From assembly GCA_046704785.1 (NCBI GenBank), contig JBJKRF010000158.1, positions 1 to 36,588 of the forward strand: a stretch of 36,588 bases of DNA. The letters are read 5' to 3'. The DNA comes from JBJKRF01 sp046704785 (GTDB lineage: Bacteria > Chloroflexota > Anaerolineae > Anaerolineales > Villigracilaceae). The notes under the pieces were generated by a model. It had not been told where the DNA came from, made no database searches, and saw nothing but the letters and a program-made list of their open reading frames with translations. A program made the position numbers and the translations under genes. Shown piece by piece: positions 15,132-22,714 of this stretch (position 1 is its first letter; the number at the start of each line of letters is the position of its first letter).

Positions 15132-17327
15132 ATGATGGCTACCCAACCAAGGTCGTTTCGATTTTTTCTCGACCATGTCTTGGCAAATCACCGAATTCAT
15201 TGGTACGTCGTCTTCGGCCTGGTCTTCATATTGCCCTGGGTTTATGGCAATTTTAATGTCCTCTGGGTTGTATTGCTTCCTGTGCTCTTGATTATTGTAT
15301 CTACGGGGGTTTTCCACATCCTTTATCATCAAATCGAAAAGAAGGGCGCCTCCCCGCGCTCATTGAAATACCTGCGGCTCTACGTCTTTTTGGAAAGTTG
15401 CATCGACCTGATCGCCATTGGGATTGGGATACACATCAGTGGAGGTATTTTCAGCCCCTTACCTCTCCTGCTTATCATTTATATGGGAATCATTTCGGTC
15501 TTTTTCCCAACAGACCTTTTGGTGGGGCTGAACATTATAACCATCCTGATCTACGTTGGCCTGATACAGGCCTACACTCACAATTGGCTGGAACCTGTCG
15601 TTTTATTCCCCTTTTTCTCCACCCTTCTGATGAATAGCCGCTCCCAAAACGTCATCCAGGGCTTTTATCTATCCGCCCTGGTGGTGAATGGCATCATCAT
15701 CTGGATCCATTCACACAAAGTGCAGCAACAGTGGTTGGCGACCGATGAGCAGGCCGATTTTCTCAAGCATCTGCATCACCTGACAAGACTGGGACTCGAA
15801 TACAACAATTCCCAGGTGCTCTACGGCGCATTGGCAAACGAAAGTCGCCCGTTATTGGGTTCCGACAACATCTATATTACGCGCTTTGACGATGATTCGG
15901 GCCAGGTCTGGCCGATGGCAGCCGCCGGAGAGACGGACGAGGAATATAAATCTATGCCGCCTGCCCTTCGCAATGACCGTACGCTGACCCGTTCGGTGCA
16001 ACAGTTACGCAAGCCATTGGCCGTGGAGGACCTGTTCTGTTCACCGTACATTTCTCCCAAGAGCGCTCGCCAGTTAAACTCAAAGTCTGGTCTGGCTATT
16101 CCGTTGTTCGTCGGAGCCAGCCCCGTTGCGTTCTGGCAGGTATTACACCCAGAGTCAGGTCTATCTGTCCCGTTGTTCGGTATGCCGAATGCGCGCTTCC
16201 TGGGAGCCATGTTAGTGACCTACGAATCGCGCCATTACTTCAGCCCGGAAGAAATCGAACGGGCGCAACAGGTGGGAGACATGGTGGCCCTGCTGATTTC
16301 CCGCCTACGCTTGCACGAGGAAACTTTACGGCGTGCAGACATGCTCGGCGAACTGAGCAGCCAAATTACCGACCTGACCTCCGACCTGCAACGGACCACG
16401 CTCCTGCCAGCCATCGTAGAATCAGCGCGCAGCCTGCTCAAGGCACAACGCGCGGCTCTGCATCTTTACGATCGGGCAAGCGAACAGATCCGCTGCGAGT
16501 TTGCCGTCGGCCTGTCAGAAGACTATATCGCACAGTTGACAAATCGCTTTAACCAGATACCCGGCGCCCAAGTACTCGACGACAAGTTTTACGTGCTGAT
16601 TCCAGATGTCCATCGCGACTCGCGCACCAGCCCGGTGCAAGACCTGATCGCATTCGAAAAATTCCGCGCCTACGCCATGTTCGCACTCCCCTCGCCAAAC
16701 GGCTCGATGGGAGCCCTTTCCGTCTACTGGGACCAGCCGCACGCCATCTCCGCTGAGGAGGTGACGGTCGCTCGCATGTTCGCACAACGCGCCGGAGCTT
16801 TGCTTTATAACGCCGTCCTCTACGCTCAAGCATCCGAAGAGTCGCTGACCGACATGTTGACCGGCTTGCCCAACCGGCGGTTCCTGGCCCAACGCATGCA
16901 AGACGAATGTAAACGCTCCATTCGTTACCACCATCCCTTTGCCTTACTGATGATCGACCTGGACGGATTCAAGACGATCAACGATGAATTTGGACACCCT
17001 ATCGGCGACAGCGTCTTGCAACAAATTACCAAGGTGATGCAAAGGATGATCCGCTCCACCGACTTTCTGGCGCGCTACGGCGGCGACGAGTTTGCCGTCA
17101 TTTTGCCAGAAACCGCCCACGATGCAGCCTGGTACGTCGCTGAAAAACTGCGTCGTGGACTTTCATCCACGGCGTTGCACCTGCCGAACGAGATCCAACG
17201 CAGCCTGTCGGCCTGCGTTGGAATCGCCGTCTATCCGGATGACAGTTCGGATGCCAACAAGGTGTTGCACATGGCAGACCGTCGCCTGTACGAGGCCAAA
17301 CACAAAGGCGCCGGGCACGTCGTCTGA
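15132..17327 (+). CDS. membrane-bound GAF-GAF-GGDEF diguanylate cyclase
   Basis: The 731-residue protein is predicted to make cyclic di-GMP from two GTP. About six hydrophobic helices occupy residues 22-195. Two GAF-like sensor regions follow, at about 215-400 and 415-570, the first apparently enlarged. The GGDEF domain covers 575-731. The active-site motif is an intact YGGDEF (GGDEF at 650-654), with DMLTGLPNRR at its start. An RSTD at 641-644, five residues before GGDEF, matches the inhibitory I-site, so product feedback is likely. There is no EAL domain. Tandem ATG codons at 15132 and 15135 are both possible starts. It is divergent from DUF3090. The signal sensed is unknown. Confidence 0.93.
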   Translation: MMATQPRSFRFFLDHVLANHRIHWYVVFGLVFILPWVYGNFNVLWVVLLPVLLIIVSTGVFHILYHQIEKKGASPRSLKYLRLYVFLESCIDLIAIGIGIHISGGIFSPLPLLLIIYMGIISVFFPTDLLVGLNIITILIYVGLIQAYTHNWLEPVVLFPFFSTLLMNSRSQNVIQGFYLSALVVNGIIIWIHSHKVQQQWLATDEQADFLKHLHHLTRLGLEYNNSQVLYGALANESRPLLGSDNIYITRFDDDSGQVWPMAAAGETDEEYKSMPPALRNDRTLTRSVQQLRKPLAVEDLFCSPYISPKSARQLNSKSGLAIPLFVGASPVAFWQVLHPESGLSVPLFGMPNARFLGAMLVTYESRHYFSPEEIERAQQVGDMVALLISRLRLHEETLRRADMLGELSSQITDLTSDLQRTTLLPAIVESARSLLKAQRAALHLYDRASEQIRCEFAVGLSEDYIAQLTNRFNQIPGAQVLDDKFYVLIPDVHRDSRTSPVQDLIAFEKFRAYAMFALPSPNGSMGALSVYWDQPHAISAEEVTVARMFAQRAGALLYNAVLYAQASEESLTDMLTGLPNRRFLAQRMQDECKRSIRYHHPFALLMIDLDGFKTINDEFGHPIGDSVLQQITKVMQRMIRSTDFLARYGGDEFAVILPETAHDAAWYVAEKLRRGLSSTALHLPNEIQRSLSACVGIAVYPDDSSDANKVLHMADRRLYEAKHKGAGHVV

Positions 17328-17385
17328 ACGTTCCACAAGACAAAATGGGGGCTTCAATCCCAAAATGCTTTCGCTGAAACAAATG

Positions 17386-17394
17386 TGCTACAAT
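17386..17394 (+). promoter_or_regulatory. extended -10 promoter for the small orphan gene at 17430
   Basis: TGc followed by TACAAT (17389-17394) fits an extended -10 element, about 35 bases before the GTG start. The -35 region is weak. Confidence 0.45.
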
Positions 17395-17429
17395 AATTGC
17401 ATCAAGTACTGTGAGGAAAGGAAGCCTCT

Positions 17430-17810
17430 GTGGATCGACAATTATTCGTTGACCGCTTGCTGGAGTCAGAGAACCTGACAGGTAATCTCGAAGACGACGA
17501 TGCCAACCTCCTGCTCGACTGGGGAATTGCACAGATCGACGGGCTGATTGCAGGCCTCGAAGATGACGAACTGGCAGGGACAAGAATCAATCATCTGATG
17601 CGCTTCATGCGTAGCATCAATGAATTGGCCGGCAACTTACAAGCGACGACATCCCAGGCACTTTCCGATCTGTTGGAACGTTACGTCACCACGTTCGGAC
17701 AGGGGCATCAAGCTAGCGATTCCGAGCGCAGCAAGGCAGCCGCCACACTCTCCAGCATGGAACCCGGCGCCGCCATCCGTTACCTGCTCGATTGGTGTCG
17801 TCCGCGTTAA
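17430..17810 (+). CDS. small acidic helical protein of unknown function
   Basis: I do not recognise this 126-residue protein. It starts with GTG at 17430 behind a GAGGAAAGG ribosome-binding site and an extended -10 promoter, so it is probably real. It is rich in Leu, Asp and Glu in the first half (ENLTGNLEDDDANLLLDWG) and looks entirely helical. It has no signal peptide or membrane segment and ends in LLDWCRPR. It sits between the diguanylate cyclase and the phospholipase-D-like gene, with gaps of 102 and 119 bases. No function is assigned. Confidence 0.72.
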   Translation: MDRQLFVDRLLESENLTGNLEDDDANLLLDWGIAQIDGLIAGLEDDELAGTRINHLMRFMRSINELAGNLQATTSQALSDLLERYVTTFGQGHQASDSERSKAAATLSSMEPGAAIRYLLDWCRPR

Positions 17811-17929
17811 TAGGCGACAAACCGTTAAGCGAGATTTCCGCATAAAAGGGCGCGGCAAAGATGCGTAATGTACGACGATGATTCCCAGAGAAAAAAATAA
17901 CCTTTCAAGGTCCGAAAAAGGAGTAAACC

Positions 17930-19135
17930 ATGCCTAACACAAGAGGAAGCCGGCAAGGAATTACGTTTGGCGGTCTGTTGGTCGTCTTGGTCCTTATCGT
18001 GGTAGCCATTTTTTTCCCGAATCTCAGTCAGGGCGCCAACACACCGACGCCCGCATCCGGCGGAAATAACGGCCAGGGCAATACAACGGGGAATCCAACC
18101 ATCGCATCGCCGGGAAGTGGCGGGGGAACCTCCAGTTGGGTACAGGTCTATTTCACCGACCCGAACCCGCCTGACCAATTGGGCAACGGCATTGACCGCT
18201 ATGTGATCACCGAGATAGACAGGGCCGTACAGACCATCGACGTGACCTCGTTCGATCTAAACTTGCCCAGCTTCGTTAACGCCGTCGTAGCGGCAGAACA
18301 GCGCGGCGTGCAGGTGCGGGTGGTCTACGATGGCAAGAACGGCTCACAGACGTTGAGCGCTTCCGAATCGCCCTCAGGGCAGGCCTTCGACGCCGTCAAA
18401 GTCATGAAGGGGGCCGGAATCCCGCTTGTCGACGATGGCCGCTCGAACGGCCTGATGCACGACAAAATGATCATCATCGACCACAGAATCCTGTTCATGG
18501 GCTCCTGGAACATGTCGTACAATGACACGTTCCGCAACAACAACAATCTATTGGAAATTACAAACCCAACCTTGATCGCCAACTACCAGGCAAAATTCGA
18601 CGAGCTTTTCACCGATAGACGCTATGGAACCAAGGCCCAGGTTGGGGCCCTGACGCCGCAATTGACCATCGATGGCACTCAGGTATTCAACTACTTCTCG
18701 CCTGTAGACCACGTGACAGATAAGTTGGTGACGCTGGTGAGCAGCGCACAGACCTCCATCCGATTCATGGTCTTTACCTATACCGACCAGGGCCTGGCAA
18801 ACGCGATGACCGAGCGTTTTCAGCACGGAGTCGACGTGGCCGGGGTCATCGAAGACCGGGGTGCATCGCAAGGCGCGATGGTTCCGCTGGCCTGCGCCAA
18901 AGTGCCTGTGAAAGTGGATGGCAATAAGTACACCATGCACCACAAGGTGATTATCATCGACAACAGAATCGTCGTCACCGGCTCGTTTAACTTAACAAAG
19001 TCGGCGGACACAAGCAATGACGACAATGTGCTTATCATTTATGACCCGGCGATTGCCCAACAGTTCCTGAATGAGTTTGCCCGGGTAGACGCAATCGCCA
19101 AAGACCCCAACCCATCAAGCGTCAAGTGCCCCTAA
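17930..19135 (+). CDS. exported phospholipase D-like protein with two HKD motifs
   Basis: The 401-residue protein has an N-terminal signal-anchor (hydrophobic at about 13-32), a Gly/Asn/Thr/Pro-rich linker at 36-68, and then two PLD-fold repeats. Both HKD active sites are intact. The first is MHDKMIIIDHRILFMGSWN with H177, K179 and D184. The second is MHHKVIIIDNRIVVTGSFN with H337, K339 and D344. Two complete HKD half-sites predict an active phosphodiesterase or transphosphatidylase. It could be a phospholipase or a Nuc-type nuclease; the sequence does not decide. A GGAG site precedes the ATG at 17930. The protein should face the outside of the cell. Confidence 0.88.
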   Translation: MPNTRGSRQGITFGGLLVVLVLIVVAIFFPNLSQGANTPTPASGGNNGQGNTTGNPTIASPGSGGGTSSWVQVYFTDPNPPDQLGNGIDRYVITEIDRAVQTIDVTSFDLNLPSFVNAVVAAEQRGVQVRVVYDGKNGSQTLSASESPSGQAFDAVKVMKGAGIPLVDDGRSNGLMHDKMIIIDHRILFMGSWNMSYNDTFRNNNNLLEITNPTLIANYQAKFDELFTDRRYGTKAQVGALTPQLTIDGTQVFNYFSPVDHVTDKLVTLVSSAQTSIRFMVFTYTDQGLANAMTERFQHGVDVAGVIEDRGASQGAMVPLACAKVPVKVDGNKYTMHHKVIIIDNRIVVTGSFNLTKSADTSNDDNVLIIYDPAIAQQFLNEFARVDAIAKDPNPSSVKCP

Positions 19136-19241
19136 TGCCGCAACTTGATGAAAGTGGAGAGCGCAAGACCTGTTTTTCGGAGAAGAAATTCAGAATGCAA
19201 CCCTACAAAGTTGCGGTACTAGAAAACGGGAGATGCAGTGG

Positions 19242-19365
19242 GGGGCCCGATTTCGGTTCTCTGGGAATCTCCGTGATAAAGGCTGTATGTGGCAGTCGTT
19301 TTGGCGCTTTTGCGCAAAACCACCCCTATATATAGGGGCTACCACGCTAATTCTCAGAGAGCCCC
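19242..19365 (+). ncRNA. candidate structured RNA element with a three-way junction (unidentified)
   Basis: A nested set of helices can be drawn by hand. P1 is GGGGC 19242-19246 with GCCCC 19361-19365. P2 is 10 bp, 19258-19267 with 19351-19360, with one G-U. A 21/5-nt internal loop follows. P3 is GTGG and AG (19289-19292, 19294-19295) with CT and CCAC (19339-19340, 19342-19345), around one mismatch. P4, 19298-19320, has nine pairs, one bulged G and a TTTT loop. P5, 19323-19338, is the palindrome CCCCTATATATAGGGG. P3, P4 and P5 abut with two-base linkers as a three-way junction. A small hairpin lies at 19247-19256 between P1 and P2. No long ORF is convincing here. I could not match it to a known class, and the strand is not certain. 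Confidence 0.45.
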
Positions 19366-19381
19366 AATTTCACAAAAACTT

Positions 19382-19422
19382 ACAACAGGTATCCGGCGAA
19401 AAACTCGCCGGATACCTGTTGT
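19382..19422. repeat. perfect 18-bp inverted repeat (hairpin), 5-base loop
   Basis: Positions 19382-19399 are the exact reverse complement of 19405-19422, with loop AAAAC. No U-tract follows on the plus strand. On the minus strand the stem is followed by AAGTTTTTG, which is more terminator-like. It lies 247 bases after the phospholipase-D-like gene and 16 bases after the structured element. Confidence 0.7.
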
Positions 19423-19465
19423 CTTGTGGCGAGTTCAAACAGCTTTCGAACATCCCTTTTAATTA

Positions 19466-19494
19466 TTGACCCTTGCTTTGTTTCCTCTTACAAT
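19466..19494 (+). promoter_or_regulatory. sigma-70-type promoter of kamA
   Basis: TTGACC (19466-19471) and TACAAT (19489-19494) are separated by exactly 17 bases. Transcription should start near 19501. Confidence 0.65.
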
Positions 19495-19500
19495 GTTTTT

Positions 19501-19718
19501 ATAGTGTGTGCACGCAATGTACTCGCCAGCGTAATCTGATTATGTTATGTGCACACGAAAAGTTGGTCTGCATTTAAAGGTACCGGTTCTCCAAGAGTAG
19601 CCGGAGAAACGGGGCGTTTGTGGGGTGTTCATCAATGAGGCCAAAAGCCATCCCACATCTCTCCACCTCCACGAAAATTCCAGAGAGCCAGGGCGCTTTT
19701 TATCTACCGGAGGAAGAA
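19501..19718 (+). promoter_or_regulatory. long structured 5' leader of kamA
   Basis: The leader is about 218 nt and has no convincing upstream ORF. It contains an inverted repeat GTGTGCAC (19506-19513) / GTGCACAC (19549-19556). A stem of nine pairs with one mismatch joins 19583-19592 and 19603-19612. A 9-bp stem joins 19619-19627 (TGTGGGGTG) and 19649-19657 (CATCCCACA). It does not resemble the lysine riboswitch consensus as I know it. Regulation by RNA folding or by a protein bound at the inverted repeat are both possible. Confidence 0.4.
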
Positions 19719-21080
19719 ATGCCCACACCGTTTGTCTCCAAACGTGCACCTGCCTATAAAGATGTGCCTGATGAGAAATGGAATGATTGGCGCTGGCAAT
19801 TGAGCAACCGTTTGAACAGCGTCGAGGAAATCGAAAAAATTTTTGCGCTGACGTCGAGTGAGCGCAAAGCCCTGCAAACCAGCGGACTCTTCCGCGTGGA
19901 CATCACCCCTTATTTCATCTCCTTGATCGACCCGGACGACCCGGACGACCCAATCCGTCAACAGGTCATTCCCCGCTCGGAGGAGCTACAAGCTTTCACC
20001 GCGATGATGGAAGACTCGTTGGCCGAGGACAAACATTCGCCGGTACCGGGCCTGGTGCACCGCTACCCCGACCGCGTACTGATGCTGGTGACCACACAGT
20101 GTGCATCATACTGTCGGTACTGCACGCGCTCACGCATCGTTGGCAACCCCGCAGCCACGTTTTCCCGCCAGGAGTTCGAGCTGCAACTTGACTATCTCAA
20201 GCGGACGCCCCAGGTACGCGACGTGCTGCTCTCCGGCGGTGACCCGCTGGTGCTTGCACCGAAAATCCTGGAAGAAATCCTGGGCCGCCTGCGCGACATC
20301 CCACACATCGAGATCATCCGTATTGGAACGCGCGTACCGGTCTTCCTGCCCATGCGCGTCACGCAGGAATTATGCGACACGCTGCAAAAATATCATCCGC
20401 TATGGATGAATATTCACGTCAACCACCCCAACGAGATTTCAGTCGAACTGGAACAAGCGACCGACCGCCTGACTCGCGCCGGCATCCAACTGGGTAACCA
20501 GTCGGTTCTGTTGGCCGGTATCAACGACTGCATCCACATCCAGCGCGACCTGGTTCAAAAGCTGGTGCGCATCCGTGTGCGCCCCTATTATCTCTATCAG
20601 TGTGACCTGGTAGAGGGCGCCGGGCATTTCCGCACACCCGTCGCCAAAGGCATCGAGATCATGGAAGGCTTACGCGGCCATACGTCCGGCTACGCCGTAC
20701 CGCAATATGTTATCGATGCGCCCGGCGGCGGCGGAAAGATTCCCGTCATGCCGAACTATCTCATCAGCATGTCAGACCACAAGGCCATCGTACGCAACTA
20801 CGAAGGCTACATCACCACTTACGAAGAACCGACCATCTACAAAGTGCACGACCCGGCTACCTGCAAATACTGTCAGAACAAGCGACCCGAGTCCGGGCAG
20901 AGCGGCGTGAGCGGGCTGCTGGATGGCGAGGATATGTTCATCAAACCTGAAGGCTTCGACCAATTACACGACCGCCACGGCACCCAGCACCGCCTGAAGG
21001 ATGAACACAAATGGAAGCCGCTCGGTATTGGCGCGGGTGATTCCAAGAGTCCGGCAGCAGCAGAGGATGCAGACCTTTGA
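19719..21080 (+). CDS. kamA: lysine 2,3-aminomutase (KamA family radical SAM enzyme)
   Basis: The radical SAM and PLP-dependent enzyme moves the amino group of L-lysine from carbon 2 to carbon 3, giving beta-lysine, for lysine fermentation or as a compatible-solute precursor. From the ATG at 19719 (GGAGG upstream; MPTPFVSKRAPAYKDV) it has 453 residues. The iron-sulfur motif is CASYCRYC with C128, C132 and C135. LLSGGDPLVL and a glycine-rich PGGGGKIPVMPNY with the PLP-type Lys follow. A CKYC pair and an extra tail of about 40 residues lie at the C-terminus. No other lysine-fermentation genes (kamDE, kdd, kce) and no acetyltransferase ablB are in the window, so the pathway is unresolved. Confidence 0.93.
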   Translation: MPTPFVSKRAPAYKDVPDEKWNDWRWQLSNRLNSVEEIEKIFALTSSERKALQTSGLFRVDITPYFISLIDPDDPDDPIRQQVIPRSEELQAFTAMMEDSLAEDKHSPVPGLVHRYPDRVLMLVTTQCASYCRYCTRSRIVGNPAATFSRQEFELQLDYLKRTPQVRDVLLSGGDPLVLAPKILEEILGRLRDIPHIEIIRIGTRVPVFLPMRVTQELCDTLQKYHPLWMNIHVNHPNEISVELEQATDRLTRAGIQLGNQSVLLAGINDCIHIQRDLVQKLVRIRVRPYYLYQCDLVEGAGHFRTPVAKGIEIMEGLRGHTSGYAVPQYVIDAPGGGGKIPVMPNYLISMSDHKAIVRNYEGYITTYEEPTIYKVHDPATCKYCQNKRPESGQSGVSGLLDGEDMFIKPEGFDQLHDRHGTQHRLKDEHKWKPLGIGAGDSKSPAAAEDADL

Positions 21081-21161
21081 GCACCCCAGCAAATCCGTTT
21101 CACCAAGTCGATTCGATTCTCAAAGACTCAAAAACCACCTGGCAATTACGGCAAGTATGCG

Positions 21162-21170
21162 TGTTAGAAT
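21162..21170 (+). promoter_or_regulatory. extended -10 promoter of the NBR1-Ig lipoprotein pair
   Basis: TGt followed by TAGAAT (21165-21170) lies 28 bases before the ATG at 21199. The -35 region is weak. Confidence 0.4.
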
Positions 21171-21198
21171 CAGAAAAAAGGAGAGCAAAAAGCTAACT

Positions 21199-21846
21199 AT
21201 GAAAACTTTTCGCCTATTTATTTCTACACTCGTCATTGCCATGCTCCTGGTGGCTTGTGCTCCATCAGCACCTGCCGCGCCCTCACAGGAACAGATTGCC
21301 GCTGCCGTAGAAGCCACGTTATCTGCCATGCCGGCAGCGCCACAAGCGTCGCCTGTTCCCACTTATACTCCGTATCCAACTTACACGCCTTTCCCAACAG
21401 AAGCGCCAACGCAGCCGCCTTTGCCCACTTTGGGGCCCACCTCGACAAACGTCCCGACCATCGCGCCGCCTGCTCCTTCGTCGGGTGGAGGCACCGGCGG
21501 CAGCACAGGGAACAGCAAGTACGCCTGCACCATCCTCTCCCAAAGCCCGGAAAATGGGGACTCTTACGGTTCACGCGATTCGTTCGACGCCACATGGACC
21601 GTACAGAACACCGGAACAGACGTATGGGAAGTTCACGGCATTGACTACGCCTATATCAGTGGCACCAAACTTCACACCCATAGCGACGCCTACAATCTTC
21701 CCAGTAACGTAGGCATTGGTGGAAAAATCAAACTCACCGTCGACATGCTTGCGCCAAAAGCCGCTGGCAATTACACCACCACCTGGGGCCTCGAAACCGG
21801 GAGCAATGTCTTCTGCACGCTTAGCTTAACCATCAACGTCCGTTAG
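21199..21846 (+). CDS. lipoprotein with NBR1-type Ig-like domain (first of a tandem pair)
   Basis: The 215-residue protein starts at the ATG at 21199 (MKTFRLFIST), with a lipoprotein signal ending in LLVAC (Cys20). Residues about 45-100 are a Pro/Thr/Tyr-rich linker with repeats such as PTYTPYPTYTPFPT. The C-terminal 105 residues match the immunoglobulin-like domain first named in NBR1. Typical segments are FDATWTVQNTGTDVWEVH, YAYISGTKLH, LTVDMLAPKAAGNYTTTWGL and FCTLSLTINV. In bacteria the domain is found on surface proteins, presumably for binding. It is followed by a paralogue after 47 bases. The upstream frame to 21001 overlaps kamA and is not used. Confidence 0.86.
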   Translation: MKTFRLFISTLVIAMLLVACAPSAPAAPSQEQIAAAVEATLSAMPAAPQASPVPTYTPYPTYTPFPTEAPTQPPLPTLGPTSTNVPTIAPPAPSSGGGTGGSTGNSKYACTILSQSPENGDSYGSRDSFDATWTVQNTGTDVWEVHGIDYAYISGTKLHTHSDAYNLPSNVGIGGKIKLTVDMLAPKAAGNYTTTWGLETGSNVFCTLSLTINVR

Positions 21847-21893
21847 CGCCGTCACTTCGTCCAAGCGACGAACTCCAGTAAGACAGGATTCTC

Positions 21894-22559
21894 TTGAAAA
21901 AGACCACTCCTCTCCTGATTTCACTTTCGCTCATCCTGACAGCCACCGCCTGCTTGACGGGGCTGTCAGGAATCCCCACGCCAATTCCACCGCCGAACAC
22001 CCCCGATGTCGTGCTCACCAGCCTGGTACAGACTCTGACGGCCATCCCGGCAGCAAACCTGACAGCGGCAGCACAGGCGACTAGCGCGGCAGCAACGCCA
22101 ATCATATCGGCCACGCCCCTTCCAAGTAATACGCCCGTTCCCAGTCTGACCCCCATTCCCTCGTTTACGCCCATCTTTACCGACACGACAACGCCCTCAG
22201 AAACACCGGGAACGCCCACAGTCGACTATGCCTGTCAACTCGTCTCGCAAAAGCCGGAACTTGGGGCCGTTTACACACCCAAACATTCGCTTGACTCCAT
22301 CTGGAACGTCAAGAATACCGGCTCAGAGACCTGGAATATAGGAGAGGTCGTCTTGAAATATATCAGTGGCGCAAAACTTCAAACGAAGCAGAAAACCTAT
22401 GATTTGAAGGCAGACGTGGTCTTTGATGACACGATTGATGTAGCTGCAGATATGGTAACGCCCAAAGAACCCGGCTATTACAAAGCCACCTGGGGATTAA
22501 GCCGAGTAGCCGACGACAACGTCTTTTGCACGCTGACCGTTTTCATCGTTGTGCAATAA
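21894..22559 (+). CDS. lipoprotein with NBR1-type Ig-like domain (second of a tandem pair)
   Basis: The 221-residue paralogue of the preceding gene starts with TTG at 21894, with AGGA six bases upstream. The signal ends in the lipobox ATAC (Cys20). A Thr/Pro/Ser/Ala-rich linker spans about 25-110. The Ig-like domain follows (DSIWNVKNTGSETWNIG, LKYISGAKLQ, VAADMVTPKEPGYYKATWGL, FCTLTVFIVV). The two Ig domains align throughout, and both contain two Cys in equivalent places (ACxLxSQxPE and VFCTL), which could form a disulfide. The linkers differ in sequence but not in style. The two are probably co-transcribed and cell-surface exposed. Confidence 0.85.
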   Translation: MKKTTPLLISLSLILTATACLTGLSGIPTPIPPPNTPDVVLTSLVQTLTAIPAANLTAAAQATSAAATPIISATPLPSNTPVPSLTPIPSFTPIFTDTTTPSETPGTPTVDYACQLVSQKPELGAVYTPKHSLDSIWNVKNTGSETWNIGEVVLKYISGAKLQTKQKTYDLKADVVFDDTIDVAADMVTPKEPGYYKATWGLSRVADDNVFCTLTVFIVVQ

Positions 22560-22714
22560 CTCGGGATTTTTGCGTCGAGGAAGCGGTCAGATGAGTCACA
22601 TCTTCGAAATTTATTCGGAGAGCACTCATCGTGTCGCCGACCTCAGGTATCCCCGGAGGATTAATTTTGGCTTTTTTGCTCAGTACCAACCTTTAGCGGA
22701 ATAGGAGTCAAACT

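Noticed and set aside
19126..19469. Two short plus-strand open frames in the gap after the phospholipase-D-like gene
   Set aside because: No ribosome-binding sites, no motifs, and the region is dominated by inverted repeats that explain it better as RNA or DNA structure.
19501..19718. Lysine riboswitch upstream of kamA
   Set aside because: The leader is structured, but I cannot find the conserved lysine riboswitch core motifs, so the class is left open.
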